The notes: generated from the letters alone by a model not told the origin. DNA of 64,000 bases from Fibrobacterota bacterium (GCA_028287465.1 JAQBPO010000084.1:32893-96892); one strand, 5' to 3'. Positions 42,429-51,186 are shown, counted from the stretch's first letter. Program-made: numbers and translations.

Positions 42429-45012
42429 GAAAGCCAAAGCGAAGAAGCCCGCGGCCGATTGGGCGGGCAAGCCCGCCCCGGGGGCCTCCGCCCGCGCGGC
42501 CCAGGCGCCCTCCCCCGCGGAAGATTCGGACTTCGGCGATGATTTGCGGCCCGAGGAATTGGAAGCGCGCTTCGGAACCATCGACGCCCCGCTCCGCCTC
42601 CCCTATCCCCCCGGGACCTTGTCGATCGCCATGATCGTCAAGAACGAGGCCCTCAACATCAAGGACGCCATCGAGAGCTTCCGCGCCATCGCCGATGAGA
42701 TCATCGTTTACGATACCGGATCCACCGACGGCACCCAGGCCATCCTGGAAGGATTGGGAGTGACCTGGATCCAGGGGGAATGGCGAGGGGATTTCGCCTG
42801 GGCGCGCAACCAGTCGATCGCCGCGGCGCGCTGCTCCTGGGTCCTCTGGATGGACGCGGACGATCGCATCCCGGCCGACCAGCTCCCGAATTTCCGCAAG
42901 CTCAAGACCGCTCCCCTGGACCGCGCGTTCGGGTTCCAGGTGATCAATACCCAGGGAGGCCTGCCCCTGGGGGGCCGATTCATGCAACTGCGCATGTTCC
43001 CCAACCATCCGGCGATGCGGTTCCGGTACAAGGTGCACGAGCAGCTGTACCAGGGCATAGCCAAGCTGGGCCTGCATTGCTTCTTCACCGAGACCACCAT
43101 CCTCCATACCGGTTACGAGGATTCGGAACTCAAGAAGAAGAAGGCCCTCCGCAACCTGCTCCTCCTGGAGGAGGATCCGCAGCGCGTTTCGCGCGAACCG
43201 TCCCTGGCCATGGCCATGGGGGACTCCCACTATATCCTGGGCGATTTCGAAAAAGGCATCGAGGCCTACCGCAGGACCATGGAGATGCCCAACTGCGAGA
43301 AGATCAACCGCGACATCTACCGCGAGCTCCCTTCCTGCATCGGCCGCGGCTACCAGAAGCTGGGCCGGCGCGAAGAGGCCCTTCCCTGGTTCGAGAAAAG
43401 CATCGCCCTGTCCCCGGAAAAGCACGAGGCTTATTTCTACAAGGCGGAATGCCTGATGGAAATGGGCCGGCATGCGGAAGCGGAAGCGGTCTACGCCAGG
43501 ATCGTGACCATGCCGGTGAGCTTCAGCACCACCAGCAACCAGTTCGACATCATCCAGATCTACAGCAACTTCTACCTGTCCCTGTACCTGCACGACCGGG
43601 GCGAATACGCCGCCTCCATGCGCCGGCTCGAGGACCTGAACGCGAAGTACCCCCAGGTGGTGGAATCCTGGGAGCTGCTGGGGCGCTGCCAATTGACCAT
43701 GGGACGGCCCGAAGCGGCCGTCTCCAGCTGGACCATCGCCATCAACCTGAATCCCGCCGCCCGGCCCGACCTCCATACCGAGCGGCTGGCCCTCATGAAG
43801 CGCCTCGGCCGCAGGGAGGACTTCGATATCGCCCTGCCCCAGTCCCGCCGGATCTTCCCGCAACACCGGTTCCCGGAATGGGGCGACCTCGCCGGCCGCC
43901 CGGATCTGAGCCTGTGCATGATCGTCAAGAACGAGAAGGACAACCTGCCGGCCTGCCTGGCCAGCGTAAAGGGCCTGGCCGGGGAAATCATCGTCGTGGA
44001 TACGGGTTCGACGGACGGCACCCAGGACATCGCCCGGGCCTTCGGGGCCAAGGTGATCCAATCCGATTGGCAAGGGGACTTCAGCCGCGCCCGCAACCTT
44101 TCCCTCGACCAGGCAACCGGACGATGGATCCTCTGGCTGGACGCGGACGATCGCCTCCTGGAGGCCGACAAGCTCGCCATCCGCGCCCTGGCCGGGAAGG
44201 ATCCGGACGCGGATCCCAAGGCCTACGGCCTGATGGTCAAGAACAGCCGCGACGGCGGACGTACCGGGAGCGTGTTCAACCAGATCCGGATTTTCCCCAA
44301 CCTCCCCCGGCTCCGCTTCCGTTCCCCCGTGCACGAGCAGATCCTGCCCGCTATCGAGGAAGCCCGCATCCCGGTGGAATACCTGCCCGTGCGCGTCATG
44401 CATACCGGATATTCCGATCCGGACATCGCCAGGGGCAAGCAGGAGCGGAACAAGCTGATCCTGGAAGCCCAGGTCAAGTCCGGGCAGGGTATCACTCCGG
44501 TTACCTATTATACCCTGGCCAACGCCTGCGCCGATCTGGGCCTGCACGGCGAGGCCGTACCCTGGTTCCTGAAGGCGGCCGACCTGGCCGCCGCCACCGG
44601 CAACGATCCCCATGTACGGGCCGCCGTGCCGGCCAAGGTGGCCGCGGCCCTCGCCTCCCAGGGGAAGCATGCCCAGGCCCTGGAAATGCTGGCGGGGGAT
44701 CTGGCCGGGCCGGCTCCCGGAGCGGAAGCCATGCTCGTCAAGGCGCAGGTGGAAGAGTCCCTGGGCCGGCCGGAACAAGCGCGCCCCTGGTACGAGCGCC
44801 TGCTGGGCTTCCGCGAATCCGGCACCTTCATTCCCGTGGACTTCCAACTGCTCAAGATCCAGGCCCTGAAGTTCCTGGGGAAGTACTGGTTCGATCGCGG
44901 CAGCCAGGACCTGGCGGTATTCCTCCTCAAGGCCGGGATCGCCGTAAAGGAAGGCCGGGACTTCGGCCCGGCGGACCTGGAAAAAGCCTACCGCGCGCAC
45001 TTGCCCGCCTGA
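42412..45012 (+). CDS. Two-domain SunS-like GT2 glycosyltransferase with TPR repeats
   Basis: An 866-residue protein opening with a Lys/Ala-rich segment (KANKKAKAKKPAADWAGKPA), then GT2 domain 1 (LSIAMIVKNEALNIKDAIES, VYDTGSTDGTQ, VLWMDADDRIP) at about 70-280, TPRs at 285-480, GT2 domain 2 (LSLCMIVKNEKDNLPACLAS, VVDTGSTDGTQ, ILWLDADDRLLE) from about 497, and more TPRs at 690-860. Both active sites look intact. Close in layout to the preceding protein and probably a duplicate of it. Last gene of the merR-GT operon; flgM with its own promoter follows 244 bp on. Confidence 0.88.
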   Translation: MSKANKKAKAKKPAADWAGKPAPGASARAAQAPSPAEDSDFGDDLRPEELEARFGTIDAPLRLPYPPGTLSIAMIVKNEALNIKDAIESFRAIADEIIVYDTGSTDGTQAILEGLGVTWIQGEWRGDFAWARNQSIAAARCSWVLWMDADDRIPADQLPNFRKLKTAPLDRAFGFQVINTQGGLPLGGRFMQLRMFPNHPAMRFRYKVHEQLYQGIAKLGLHCFFTETTILHTGYEDSELKKKKALRNLLLLEEDPQRVSREPSLAMAMGDSHYILGDFEKGIEAYRRTMEMPNCEKINRDIYRELPSCIGRGYQKLGRREEALPWFEKSIALSPEKHEAYFYKAECLMEMGRHAEAEAVYARIVTMPVSFSTTSNQFDIIQIYSNFYLSLYLHDRGEYAASMRRLEDLNAKYPQVVESWELLGRCQLTMGRPEAAVSSWTIAINLNPAARPDLHTERLALMKRLGRREDFDIALPQSRRIFPQHRFPEWGDLAGRPDLSLCMIVKNEKDNLPACLASVKGLAGEIIVVDTGSTDGTQDIARAFGAKVIQSDWQGDFSRARNLSLDQATGRWILWLDADDRLLEADKLAIRALAGKDPDADPKAYGLMVKNSRDGGRTGSVFNQIRIFPNLPRLRFRSPVHEQILPAIEEARIPVEYLPVRVMHTGYSDPDIARGKQERNKLILEAQVKSGQGITPVTYYTLANACADLGLHGEAVPWFLKAADLAAATGNDPHVRAAVPAKVAAALASQGKHAQALEMLAGDLAGPAPGAEAMLVKAQVEESLGRPEQARPWYERLLGFRESGTFIPVDFQLLKIQALKFLGKYWFDRGSQDLAVFLLKAGIAVKEGRDFGPADLEKAYRAHLPA

Positions 45013-45158
45013 ACCCACCTTCGATCGGGGCCCCGCTTCCGACCCGGGCGGCCGCATCATCCGGGATGGATCCGCGGAAAGGTTTGGGGTTGTTTTGGAC
45101 CCTTGGGGCGGATTTGGGGCGCATGGCCCAGGTTCCGCAACCGGCCCGAATATAAAGT

Positions 45159-45186
45159 TAAAGTGAAATGACGTGAATGTCGATAA
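45159..45186 (+). promoter_or_regulatory. Sigma-28 (FliA)-type promoter upstream of flgM
   Basis: TAAAGTGA, 12 bp, GTCGATAA: compared with the FliA consensus TAAAGTTT-N11-GCCGATAA this differs at three element positions and by one spacer base. It lies 70 bp before the flgM ATG in an AT-rich patch within GC-rich DNA. A second TAAAGTTA starts at 45153. FlgM genes are commonly sigma-28 dependent, giving feedback control. Confidence 0.7.
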
Positions 45187-45256
45187 CCATAATAAGAACC
45201 AACGGGGTGTTATGACTTCCTAGATGACCATCATCGAAAGAACAAGCAGGTAAACC

Positions 45257-45562
45257 ATGATGACCAACGACATTGTAAACGAGATCGCCCGCTTGGTGGC
45301 GCAACGGGACCTGACCCTGAAGGGTCCCAAGGAATCCAAGGAATTGAAGTCCAAAAAGGGCATGACCGCCCCCCAGGACCAGGTCACCCTCACCTCCCAG
45401 GCCCAATCCTTCGCGAGCGCGGGATCGGCGGCCACGGAGTACGAGAAGGACCAATACATGAAGGTTGAACGTCTCAAGGCGCTCGTGAACGACGGCAATT
45501 ACAAGATGGACGATGCCACCGTCTCGAACATCGCCGAACGCATCGCGAACATGCTCGTATAA
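45257..45562 (+). CDS. flgM: FlgM-like anti-sigma-28 factor
   Basis: A 101-residue protein starting ATGATG with GCAGG upstream. The N-terminal half is flexible and Lys-rich (LKGPKESKELKSKKGMTAPQ). The C-terminal half follows FlgM: DQVTLTSQAQSF, then MKVERLKALVNDGNYKMDDA and VSNIAERIANMLV. In flagellated bacteria FlgM binds sigma-28 until the hook is complete and is then exported. The promoter at 45159-45186 fits this. Small proteins of this kind diverge quickly, so the call rests on the C-terminal pattern and the promoter together. Confidence 0.78.
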   Translation: MMTNDIVNEIARLVAQRDLTLKGPKESKELKSKKGMTAPQDQVTLTSQAQSFASAGSAATEYEKDQYMKVERLKALVNDGNYKMDDATVSNIAERIANMLV

Positions 45563-45640
45563 GGTTGCATCCCGACCCGGAACAACCCTATACTATCGAT
45601 ACCCGCGCAACGGACTGCCTGCCAATGAAGTCCTAGGCAC

Positions 45641-45670
45641 ACGCCTCCCCCCAGGGAGGCGTTTCCGTTT
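45641..45670 (+). terminator. Rho-independent-like terminator after flgM
   Basis: ACGCCTCCC-ccca-GGGAGGCGT, a 9-bp perfect stem followed by TTCCGTTT, 79 bp past the flgM stop and before the Sua5-type gene. Confidence 0.65.
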
Positions 45671-45745
45671 CCGGAACCCCATGCGCCTCTTCCCGCCCCC
45701 GTTCCCTCCCGGCGCCCGGCCCGCTTTTTGGTATTTTTCAGGGCC

Positions 45746-46798
45746 ATGATTCCCGTCCTGCCTCCCACGGAGGAAAACCTGCGCCGCGCCGCGGAAGAAC
45801 TCGCCGCCGGGCGGCTGGTCTCCTTCCCTACGGAGACCGTGTACGGCCTGGGGGCGAACGCCTTGGATCCCATCGCCCTGGCCCGCATCTTCGAGGCCAA
45901 GCGACGCCCCTTCTTCGATCCCCTCATCGTGCATATCGCGGAGCGTTCCTCCCTGGATGCCTTGTGCGCGCGCGATGCGCGGGCGGAAAAGCTGATGGAT
46001 CGGTTCTGGCCCGGCCCCTTGACCCTGGTGCTGCCCAAGACCGGCGCGGTTCCCGAGCTGGCCACTTCGGGCCTTCCCACGGTGGCCGTGCGCATGCCGG
46101 CCCATCCGGTCGCCTTGGCGCTCATCCGCATGGCGGGCTTTCCCCTGGCCGCTCCCAGCGCCAATCCCTTCGGGCGCCTGAGCCCCACGGAAGCCGCCCA
46201 CGTGCGCGATCAATTCCGGGATACGGAGTCCTTGATCGCCTTCGTCCTCGACGGCGGCCCCTGTTCCGTGGGCGTGGAGTCGACCATCCTTTCCCTGGAA
46301 GGCGATCCCGTCCTGCTGCGGGCCGGCGGCCTGCCCCGCGAGGAGATCGAAGCCTTGATCGGTCCCGTAGCCCTTTCGACCATGGATCCGGAACGACCGG
46401 ATCGGCCCCTGGCCCCGGGTCAGTTGCCCGGGCATTACGCCCCGCGCACGCGCCTCCGCCTTCTGGAAAAGCCCTTGACCCGCGATGCGGACGGACGGCC
46501 GGTCCCGGGCTCGGGGATGATCTTCGCGGAGGTCATGCATAAGGCGGGGATGAAACTGGGTTGGCTCGGGCTCCGGGACGCCTTCGGCTCCGCGCCGGGA
46601 CCGTTCGCCGCCACCGAAGCGCTATCCCCTTCCGGCGATCCGCGGGAAGCGGCGGCCAACCTGTTCGCATGCCTGCACCGCCTGGACCGATTGGGGCTGG
46701 ACCTGATCCTGGCGGAACCGGTGGAAGAGATCGGCCTGGGACTCGCGATCATGGACCGTTTGCGGAAGGCCGCGGCGGGCTCCGCGGTAGGATTGTGA
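45746..46798 (+). CDS. L-threonylcarbamoyladenylate synthase, Sua5 type
   Basis: A 350-residue protein; the ATG at 45746 starts family similarity. The YrdC-like core (1-215) has GRLVSFPTETVYGLGANALD, IFEAKRRPFFDPLIVHI with the Lys/Arg substrate site, RFWPGPLTLVLPK, VAVRMPAHPVA and PLAAPSANPFGRLSPT. The linker QLPGHYAPRTRL joins a C-terminal Sua5 domain. It makes threonylcarbamoyl-AMP from Thr, bicarbonate and ATP, the first step of tRNA t6A modification, and is essential in most bacteria. Its stop overlaps the next gene's GTG start, so they are coupled. Confidence 0.93.
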   Translation: MIPVLPPTEENLRRAAEELAAGRLVSFPTETVYGLGANALDPIALARIFEAKRRPFFDPLIVHIAERSSLDALCARDARAEKLMDRFWPGPLTLVLPKTGAVPELATSGLPTVAVRMPAHPVALALIRMAGFPLAAPSANPFGRLSPTEAAHVRDQFRDTESLIAFVLDGGPCSVGVESTILSLEGDPVLLRAGGLPREEIEALIGPVALSTMDPERPDRPLAPGQLPGHYAPRTRLRLLEKPLTRDADGRPVPGSGMIFAEVMHKAGMKLGWLGLRDAFGSAPGPFAATEALSPSGDPREAAANLFACLHRLDRLGLDLILAEPVEEIGLGLAIMDRLRKAAAGSAVGL

Positions 46799-49482
46799 AT
46801 CAGGCAAGCCGGGAGTTCAACGACGTCGATTTCAGATCGATGTCGCTCCATCTCCTGAACATCCTGGTCCCGATGGTCGTGGTCGTCATGCTCGCGACCG
46901 TGATATGCCTCGCGGACGACCGCATGGGATACGTCTGGCCCATACTCATCCTGTTCACGACCAACGTGATCGTCTCGACCCTGCAGAAAAAGGAGCGGTA
47001 CCGGAATCTCGTCAGCCTCACCGCCCTGCGCTTCTGCCTCTCCTTTCCGATGGTGTGCTGGATCGCCTACCTCACCCGCGATACGGCCTATGCCTGGATT
47101 TTCTTCCTGCCCCATTGCTTCGCCATCCCCTTCGCCCTCTTCTCGCCCAACCGCAAGCCCGCCTTCCTGGCCTGGAACGCGGCCAGCTACGGCTTCTTGT
47201 GCATCCTCTACGGAAGGTTCCCCGGCGCCGTGCCCATCGCCTCCCTGGCCCTGGTCACCGTCCTCTCCTGGTCGGGAGCCTTGATCCTGGAACGCAACCT
47301 GGCCTTGATCCAGAAACTCCCGGAGGAGGACCGGGAGCAATGGGGACGCTTCATCGGCAATCAGGCGCTGATCGGCTTCCTGGTCCTGCTCGCCGGCATC
47401 TTCCTGACCGCGGCCCTGCTGAAGAACGAAATCAGGCACCGCAGGCAACAAGCCCTCGCCGCGCTCACGACCCAGGTCCAATCCGGGATCCGCGGCCTGA
47501 ATCTGCACCTGTCCTCCCAACGCGACGCTTTGGAAGCGATGTCCGCGTTCTTCGAAGGGTCGGACCAGGTCGATGGCAGGGAGTTCGGCATTTTCGCCGG
47601 CCGGCTCCTCCCGGACCATCCCTTCATCAAGGCGTTCCAATGGGTCCCCAAGGTCAGCCTCGAAGGGAAAGCCGGGTTCGAATCGGAACTGGCCGCCGAG
47701 TCCGGAAGGGAGTTCCGCATCGTCGAACCCGGGACCGGCTCCATGGTTCCCGTCCAGCCCAGGGGGGACTATTTCCCGATCCGATACGTATTCCCCTTCG
47801 AGCCCAATGCCGGGATCTGGGGCCTTGACGTGGCCTTCACCCCGGCACGCAGGGCCTGCGTGGACAGCGCTCTCGCCCGCATGGCCTATACCCTTTGCAG
47901 GCCGCGGAAGCTGCTGCAGGATTCCCTGAAGGAATGGACGGGCTTGGCCTACATGCCCGTCGTGAAAAAGGACATGGCGGGAATCGTCGTCGCCCTGCTC
48001 CGCCTCGAAAAACTGGTGCATGAGTACGTGATCGACCCGATACCGGCCGGATTTTCCGTGGACGTGGATTTCCTTTCCGGCGCGGAGTGGGCGCCCATGC
48101 TCGCTTCCGGGCGCCCGGGAATGACGCCGCTCCTGGTGGAAACGTCCGAACAGGTGGGCGGGCTCCGCTTCCGCGCCAGGATCGGCGCGCCCCCGGGATT
48201 CCCGGACGGGCCCTTCACCAAGGTGGACGCGTTCCTGATGGCCGTGGGCATCTCGGTTTCCGTCCTGCTGGCGTACTTCATCTTCCATGCCCGGAAATCG
48301 AGCCTGCCCCTGGAGATAAAGGTCCTGGAGCGCACCCGGGAATTGCAGCGCGTGGTGATCCGGGCGGAGGAATCCAACCAGGCCAAGAGCAGGTTCCTGG
48401 CCCAGATGAGCCATGAGATCCGGACGCCCTTGAACGGCGTGTTGGGGATGTCCGAAGCCTTGCTCCATTCCGGGATCTCGCGGGAGTCGAAGGAGAGCGT
48501 CGAGTTGATCAAGGCCAGCGGGCTGGGGTTGCTCACCATCCTCAACGATGTCCTGGACGTTTCCAAGATCGAGTCCGGCAAGATGGAGCTGGAACTGAAG
48601 CCGTTCCGCACGGGCGCCCTCATCGCCGAGGTCATGGGGATCATGAAATTCGACGCGGAAGCGCGGGGCGTTTCCCTGGAACTGAAACCGGAGACCCCGG
48701 TTCCCGAATGGGTCCTGGGGGATCGCCTGCGGGTGCGGCAGATACTGCTGAACCTCCTCAACAATGCATTGAAGTTCACTCCCAGGGGCACGGTGACGCT
48801 TTTCCCCGCCTTCACGGAGCCGGACCGGTTCCTGATCCGCATCGTGGATTCCGGCATCGGGATCTCCAAGGCCAATCTGGAAAAGCTCTTCCAACCCTTC
48901 GAGCAGGGCGACTCCTCCACCACCCGGAAATTCGGCGGGACGGGTTTGGGCCTCGTGATCTCCATGCAACTGGCCAGGATGATGGATGGCGACATCCGGG
49001 TGCAGTCCACCGAAGGCGTCGGATCGGAGTTCAGCCTGAGCCTATCGCTTCCCGTTTCCCAGCCGGCCCCGGCGTCCGGCAAGGAAACCCTTGAACCCTT
49101 GCGCAAGGGCCGTCGCCTCCTGCTCGCCGAGGACAACGCGGTGAACGTGCGCGTGGCCAAGGCGCTGCTCGAGGATTATTTCGAATCCATCGACGTGGCC
49201 GGTACGGGCAAGGAGGCGCTGGACATGCTCGCGGACCGCGACTATGAATTGGTCCTGATGGATTTGCAGATGCCGGTGATGGACGGGCTTCAGGCCGCGC
49301 GGGAGATCCGCAAGAATCCGCGCTGGGCCGGGCTGCCCATCGTCGCCCTTTCGGCGAACGCCTTCGCTTCGGACCGGAAAAGTTGCCTGGGGGCGGGCAT
49401 GCAGGACTTCCTGGAAAAGCCGATCACCAAGGTCGCCCTCCACCGGGTCCTGGCCCAATACCTGGGCGTCGCCGCGGCCTGA
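46795..49482 (+). CDS. CHASE-domain hybrid sensor histidine kinase
   Basis: The GTG at 46795 overlaps the previous TGA (GTGA), giving 895 residues; a later ATG at 46840 is possible. Order: seven or so membrane segments (15-205), a periplasmic CHASE domain (about 225-470, FIKAFQWVPKVSLEGKAGF), another membrane segment near 485, the dimerisation domain with H-box FLAQMSHEIRTPLNGVLGMS (His540), the ATPase domain (NLLNNALKFT, VDSGIGIS, GGTGLGLVIS) and a receiver domain (LLLAEDNAVNVRVAKALL, phosphoacceptor Asp823 in LMDLQMPVMDG, Lys in LEKPI). All phosphotransfer residues are present. No separate response regulator or Hpt gene is adjacent. The ligand is unknown. Confidence 0.92.
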   Translation: MNQASREFNDVDFRSMSLHLLNILVPMVVVVMLATVICLADDRMGYVWPILILFTTNVIVSTLQKKERYRNLVSLTALRFCLSFPMVCWIAYLTRDTAYAWIFFLPHCFAIPFALFSPNRKPAFLAWNAASYGFLCILYGRFPGAVPIASLALVTVLSWSGALILERNLALIQKLPEEDREQWGRFIGNQALIGFLVLLAGIFLTAALLKNEIRHRRQQALAALTTQVQSGIRGLNLHLSSQRDALEAMSAFFEGSDQVDGREFGIFAGRLLPDHPFIKAFQWVPKVSLEGKAGFESELAAESGREFRIVEPGTGSMVPVQPRGDYFPIRYVFPFEPNAGIWGLDVAFTPARRACVDSALARMAYTLCRPRKLLQDSLKEWTGLAYMPVVKKDMAGIVVALLRLEKLVHEYVIDPIPAGFSVDVDFLSGAEWAPMLASGRPGMTPLLVETSEQVGGLRFRARIGAPPGFPDGPFTKVDAFLMAVGISVSVLLAYFIFHARKSSLPLEIKVLERTRELQRVVIRAEESNQAKSRFLAQMSHEIRTPLNGVLGMSEALLHSGISRESKESVELIKASGLGLLTILNDVLDVSKIESGKMELELKPFRTGALIAEVMGIMKFDAEARGVSLELKPETPVPEWVLGDRLRVRQILLNLLNNALKFTPRGTVTLFPAFTEPDRFLIRIVDSGIGISKANLEKLFQPFEQGDSSTTRKFGGTGLGLVISMQLARMMDGDIRVQSTEGVGSEFSLSLSLPVSQPAPASGKETLEPLRKGRRLLLAEDNAVNVRVAKALLEDYFESIDVAGTGKEALDMLADRDYELVLMDLQMPVMDGLQAAREIRKNPRWAGLPIVALSANAFASDRKSCLGAGMQDFLEKPITKVALHRVLAQYLGVAAA

Positions 49483-49514
49483 GGCCGTTCGCGGCCTGAG
49501 GCAGGATCCCTCGC

Positions 49515-49553
49515 GTTACTCGTTACTCCGCTACTCCGCTACTCCGCTATTCC
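49515..49553. repeat. 8-bp tandem repeat at the convergent gene ends
   Basis: About five imperfect copies of GCTACTCC run from 49515 to 49553 and include the stop codon of the convergent CXXCH lipoprotein gene. Since 8 is not a multiple of three, changes in copy number could alter that protein's C terminus. Confidence 0.75.
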
Positions 49554-49999
49554 CCGGTTTCCGTGTTCGGGGAATCCCGCCGGATCCATTGCAGCAAGGT
49601 ATCCCGTTCCGCGTCCGTCAGTTGATACCGGAAGAACGGTTGCGGCATCGCGTCCACGGGCGGATCCTGGGCCGCGGCGATGGCGGGATCGAGGCGCTCC
49701 TGCAGGACCCGTCTCCCATCGACCCATTCCTGGTAGGTGTCCAACCGGATGGCATGGCCCCAAGCGTCCTTGTGGGTCTCGTTGTTCCCGTCCTTGGCAT
49801 GGCAATCCGCGCAGGAGCGGCTGACCAGGCGGCGAGCGGGCGCGTATTTCACGTCCGCCAGGGCGCCTTCCGTGACGATGGGCCTGGGACCTGCATCCGT
49901 AGCCTGGTAACACCCTTGGGGCAGGAACGCCATGGCCAGGCAGCCGGCCGCAGCCAGGGCCCATCGCACCGTTCTGTCCATCCGATTCCGTTCCGTCAT
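49547..49999 (-). CDS. CXXCH lipoprotein, probable single-haem c-type cytochrome
   Basis: The ATG at 49999 follows a G-rich ribosome site and gives a 150-residue lipoprotein precursor (WALAAAGCLAMAFLPQGC, Cys lipidated). The haem motif is SCADCHAKDG (CXXCH). A distal Met candidate is in DAMPQPFFRYQLTDAERDTL, and the end DTLLQWIRRD resembles the C-terminal helix of class I cytochrome c. Similar single-haem proteins with a HAWGH-like region (here WGHAIRLDTYQEWVDG) are found as haem-binding domains. Export and haem attachment are inferred. Opens the redox/metal-looking region; a strong terminator of the next gene lies just upstream. Confidence 0.72.
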   Translation of the reverse strand: MTERNRMDRTVRWALAAAGCLAMAFLPQGCYQATDAGPRPIVTEGALADVKYAPARRLVSRSCADCHAKDGNNETHKDAWGHAIRLDTYQEWVDGRRVLQERLDPAIAAAQDPPVDAMPQPFFRYQLTDAERDTLLQWIRRDSPNTETGE

Positions 50000-50017
50000 G
50001 GTTCCCATTCCCCCCGG

Positions 50018-50049
50018 CAAAATACAAAACCCGATCCGACCGGATCGGG
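50018..50049 (-). terminator. Rho-independent terminator of the gene ending at 50088
   Basis: Minus strand: CCCGATCC-ggtc-GGATCGGG followed by TTTTGTATTTT, a near-ideal intrinsic terminator. A second 10-bp hairpin CCCCTCCGGA-taa-TCCGGAGGGG (50058-50080) lies directly before it. Confidence 0.88.
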
Positions 50050-50087
50050 AGGGTAGACCCCTCCGGATTATCCGGAGGGGCCTGGTC

Positions 50088-50555
50088 CTAGGGGAGGGTC
50101 ACCGTGAACTTCACCGAGTCGAGCATGCTTTCCACGTCGCCGTGCTTGGCGTCCGCGCCCGCCACGATGATATAGTGCTCGCCCGCCGTCGTGATGGTGA
50201 GGGTGGTGGTATCGTATTTGGTCAGATCCGTGATGGCATCCGCGTCCAGGCCTTCCGGCTTGTCGAGGAAGACATGGATATGCCCGCTGACCGCGTCCTC
50301 GTCGTGCTGGGCCGCGGAAACCTTGCCGGCCCCCGCGACGGCGTAGGTGAAGCCGGTCGTCTTCACCTGGAGCTTGACCTTGGGGCCCACCACGGTGGTT
50401 CCGTTCGCCGGGGTCACTATGGTCACGGTCGGTTCCGCTTCGCTATCGGTCCCGCAAGCCTGAAAGCCGACGGCGGCGGAAAGGGTCAGTAGGAGAGAGA
50501 GCCACATGCCGGATCCCTGGGGCATCGGACGGGGCTTATCGTGCATCGGATTCAT
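50088..50555 (-). CDS. Small Ig-like lipoprotein, DUF4399-like
   Basis: The ATG at 50555 has AGGA upstream; 155 residues. The leader (LLLTLSAAVGFQAC) ends in a lipobox-like Cys. The mature domain starts PTVTIVTPANGTTVVGPKVK, an Ig-like strand opening, and contains VSGHIHVFLDKPEG, resembling the GHHHLLID motif of DUF4399 proteins. Two His in HIH plus AAQHDED and GEHYIIV could bind a metal; that is inference. Codirectional with the Cys-rich gene upstream (90 bp apart) and terminated at 50018-50080. Role unknown. Confidence 0.72.
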   Translation of the reverse strand: MNPMHDKPRPMPQGSGMWLSLLLTLSAAVGFQACGTDSEAEPTVTIVTPANGTTVVGPKVKLQVKTTGFTYAVAGAGKVSAAQHDEDAVSGHIHVFLDKPEGLDADAITDLTKYDTTTLTITTAGEHYIIVAGADAKHGDVESMLDSVKFTVTLP

Positions 50556-50644
50556 GGATATTCCTTTTTCGTCTTTTACGTCAACGGCGGCCGCGCGGAA
50601 CCTTTCCGGCGGCGATTCGGGATGATGGGGTGCGGGAAAAGGAA

Positions 50645-51130
50645 TCAGGCTATGGGTATCTTGTCGGGTACCTCGGAACAACCGGCCCGGAGCGTTCGCG
50701 CCGGGATGGGGAATCCCGGAAGGAACGGGGCCACGGGAAGCGAGGCTCCGGAAACCGGAAGGAGATGCGCCGTCATCCTGGGAACGGCCTCTCCCGATGG
50801 GGAAGGCGTTCCCGGACATTGGCGGAAACACGATTCTCCCGGGACCGGGGTCGCCTGGGCGGCGCAACATCCCATTTCGCATTCGTTCCCATGATGGGGG
50901 CAGCAGCATCGATGCGCGGTTCCGGCCGTAATCGAATCCCCGGGAACGGGTATGGCCATGGCCACCGCTTCCGCCCGGATGGGGGACGAGGGTGCCGTCT
51001 GACGCGCGACAAAAGGCGCGAAATCGGAAAGGTTCAGGCACCCGGCGACATAGCAAAACGCGGCGAGAAGAGCCCCGATGCGTATGCAGTATGACGGCAC
51101 GACCGGCGAACGGTCGCGGATTGCGGCCAT
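50645..51130 (-). CDS. Cys-rich membrane-anchored protein, copy 1
   Basis: A 161-residue protein with AGGGGGG before its ATG. One hydrophobic segment (IRIGALLAAFCYVAGCLNL) anchors or exports it. The distinctive part is HRCCCPHHGNECEMGCC, followed by more Cys (ESCFRQC) and a Pro/Ser-rich tail. The same spacing, H[RK]CxC-x(5,6)-C-x3-CC, occurs in the protein at 52830, so the two are paralogues despite low similarity elsewhere. Such clusters suggest soft-metal or iron-sulphur binding. The frame shows no other family feature. First gene of a minus-strand pair with the DUF4399-like gene. Confidence 0.65.
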   Translation of the reverse strand: MAAIRDRSPVVPSYCIRIGALLAAFCYVAGCLNLSDFAPFVARQTAPSSPIRAEAVAMAIPVPGDSITAGTAHRCCCPHHGNECEMGCCAAQATPVPGESCFRQCPGTPSPSGEAVPRMTAHLLPVSGASLPVAPFLPGFPIPARTLRAGCSEVPDKIPIA

Positions 51131-51139
51131 GGATCCCCC

Positions 51140-51186
51140 TGAATCGGGAATCTAACTAAAAGCGAAGGGCGGCGAATCCCGATTCA
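51140..51186 (-). promoter_or_regulatory. 10-bp inverted repeat upstream of Cys-rich gene
   Basis: TGAATCGGGA and TCCCGATTCA are separated by 27 bp, ending 10 bp before the ATG at 51130. They may form a leader stem-loop or a spaced operator for a metal- or redox-responsive regulator. Seen as symmetry only. Confidence 0.35.

Noticed and set aside
42013..45060. 1015-codon open frame on the minus strand
   Set aside because: Opposite the second and third glycosyltransferases; no motif or start signal.
46435..48969. 844-codon open frame on the minus strand
   Set aside because: Antisense to the Sua5-type and histidine kinase genes; no recognisable domain.
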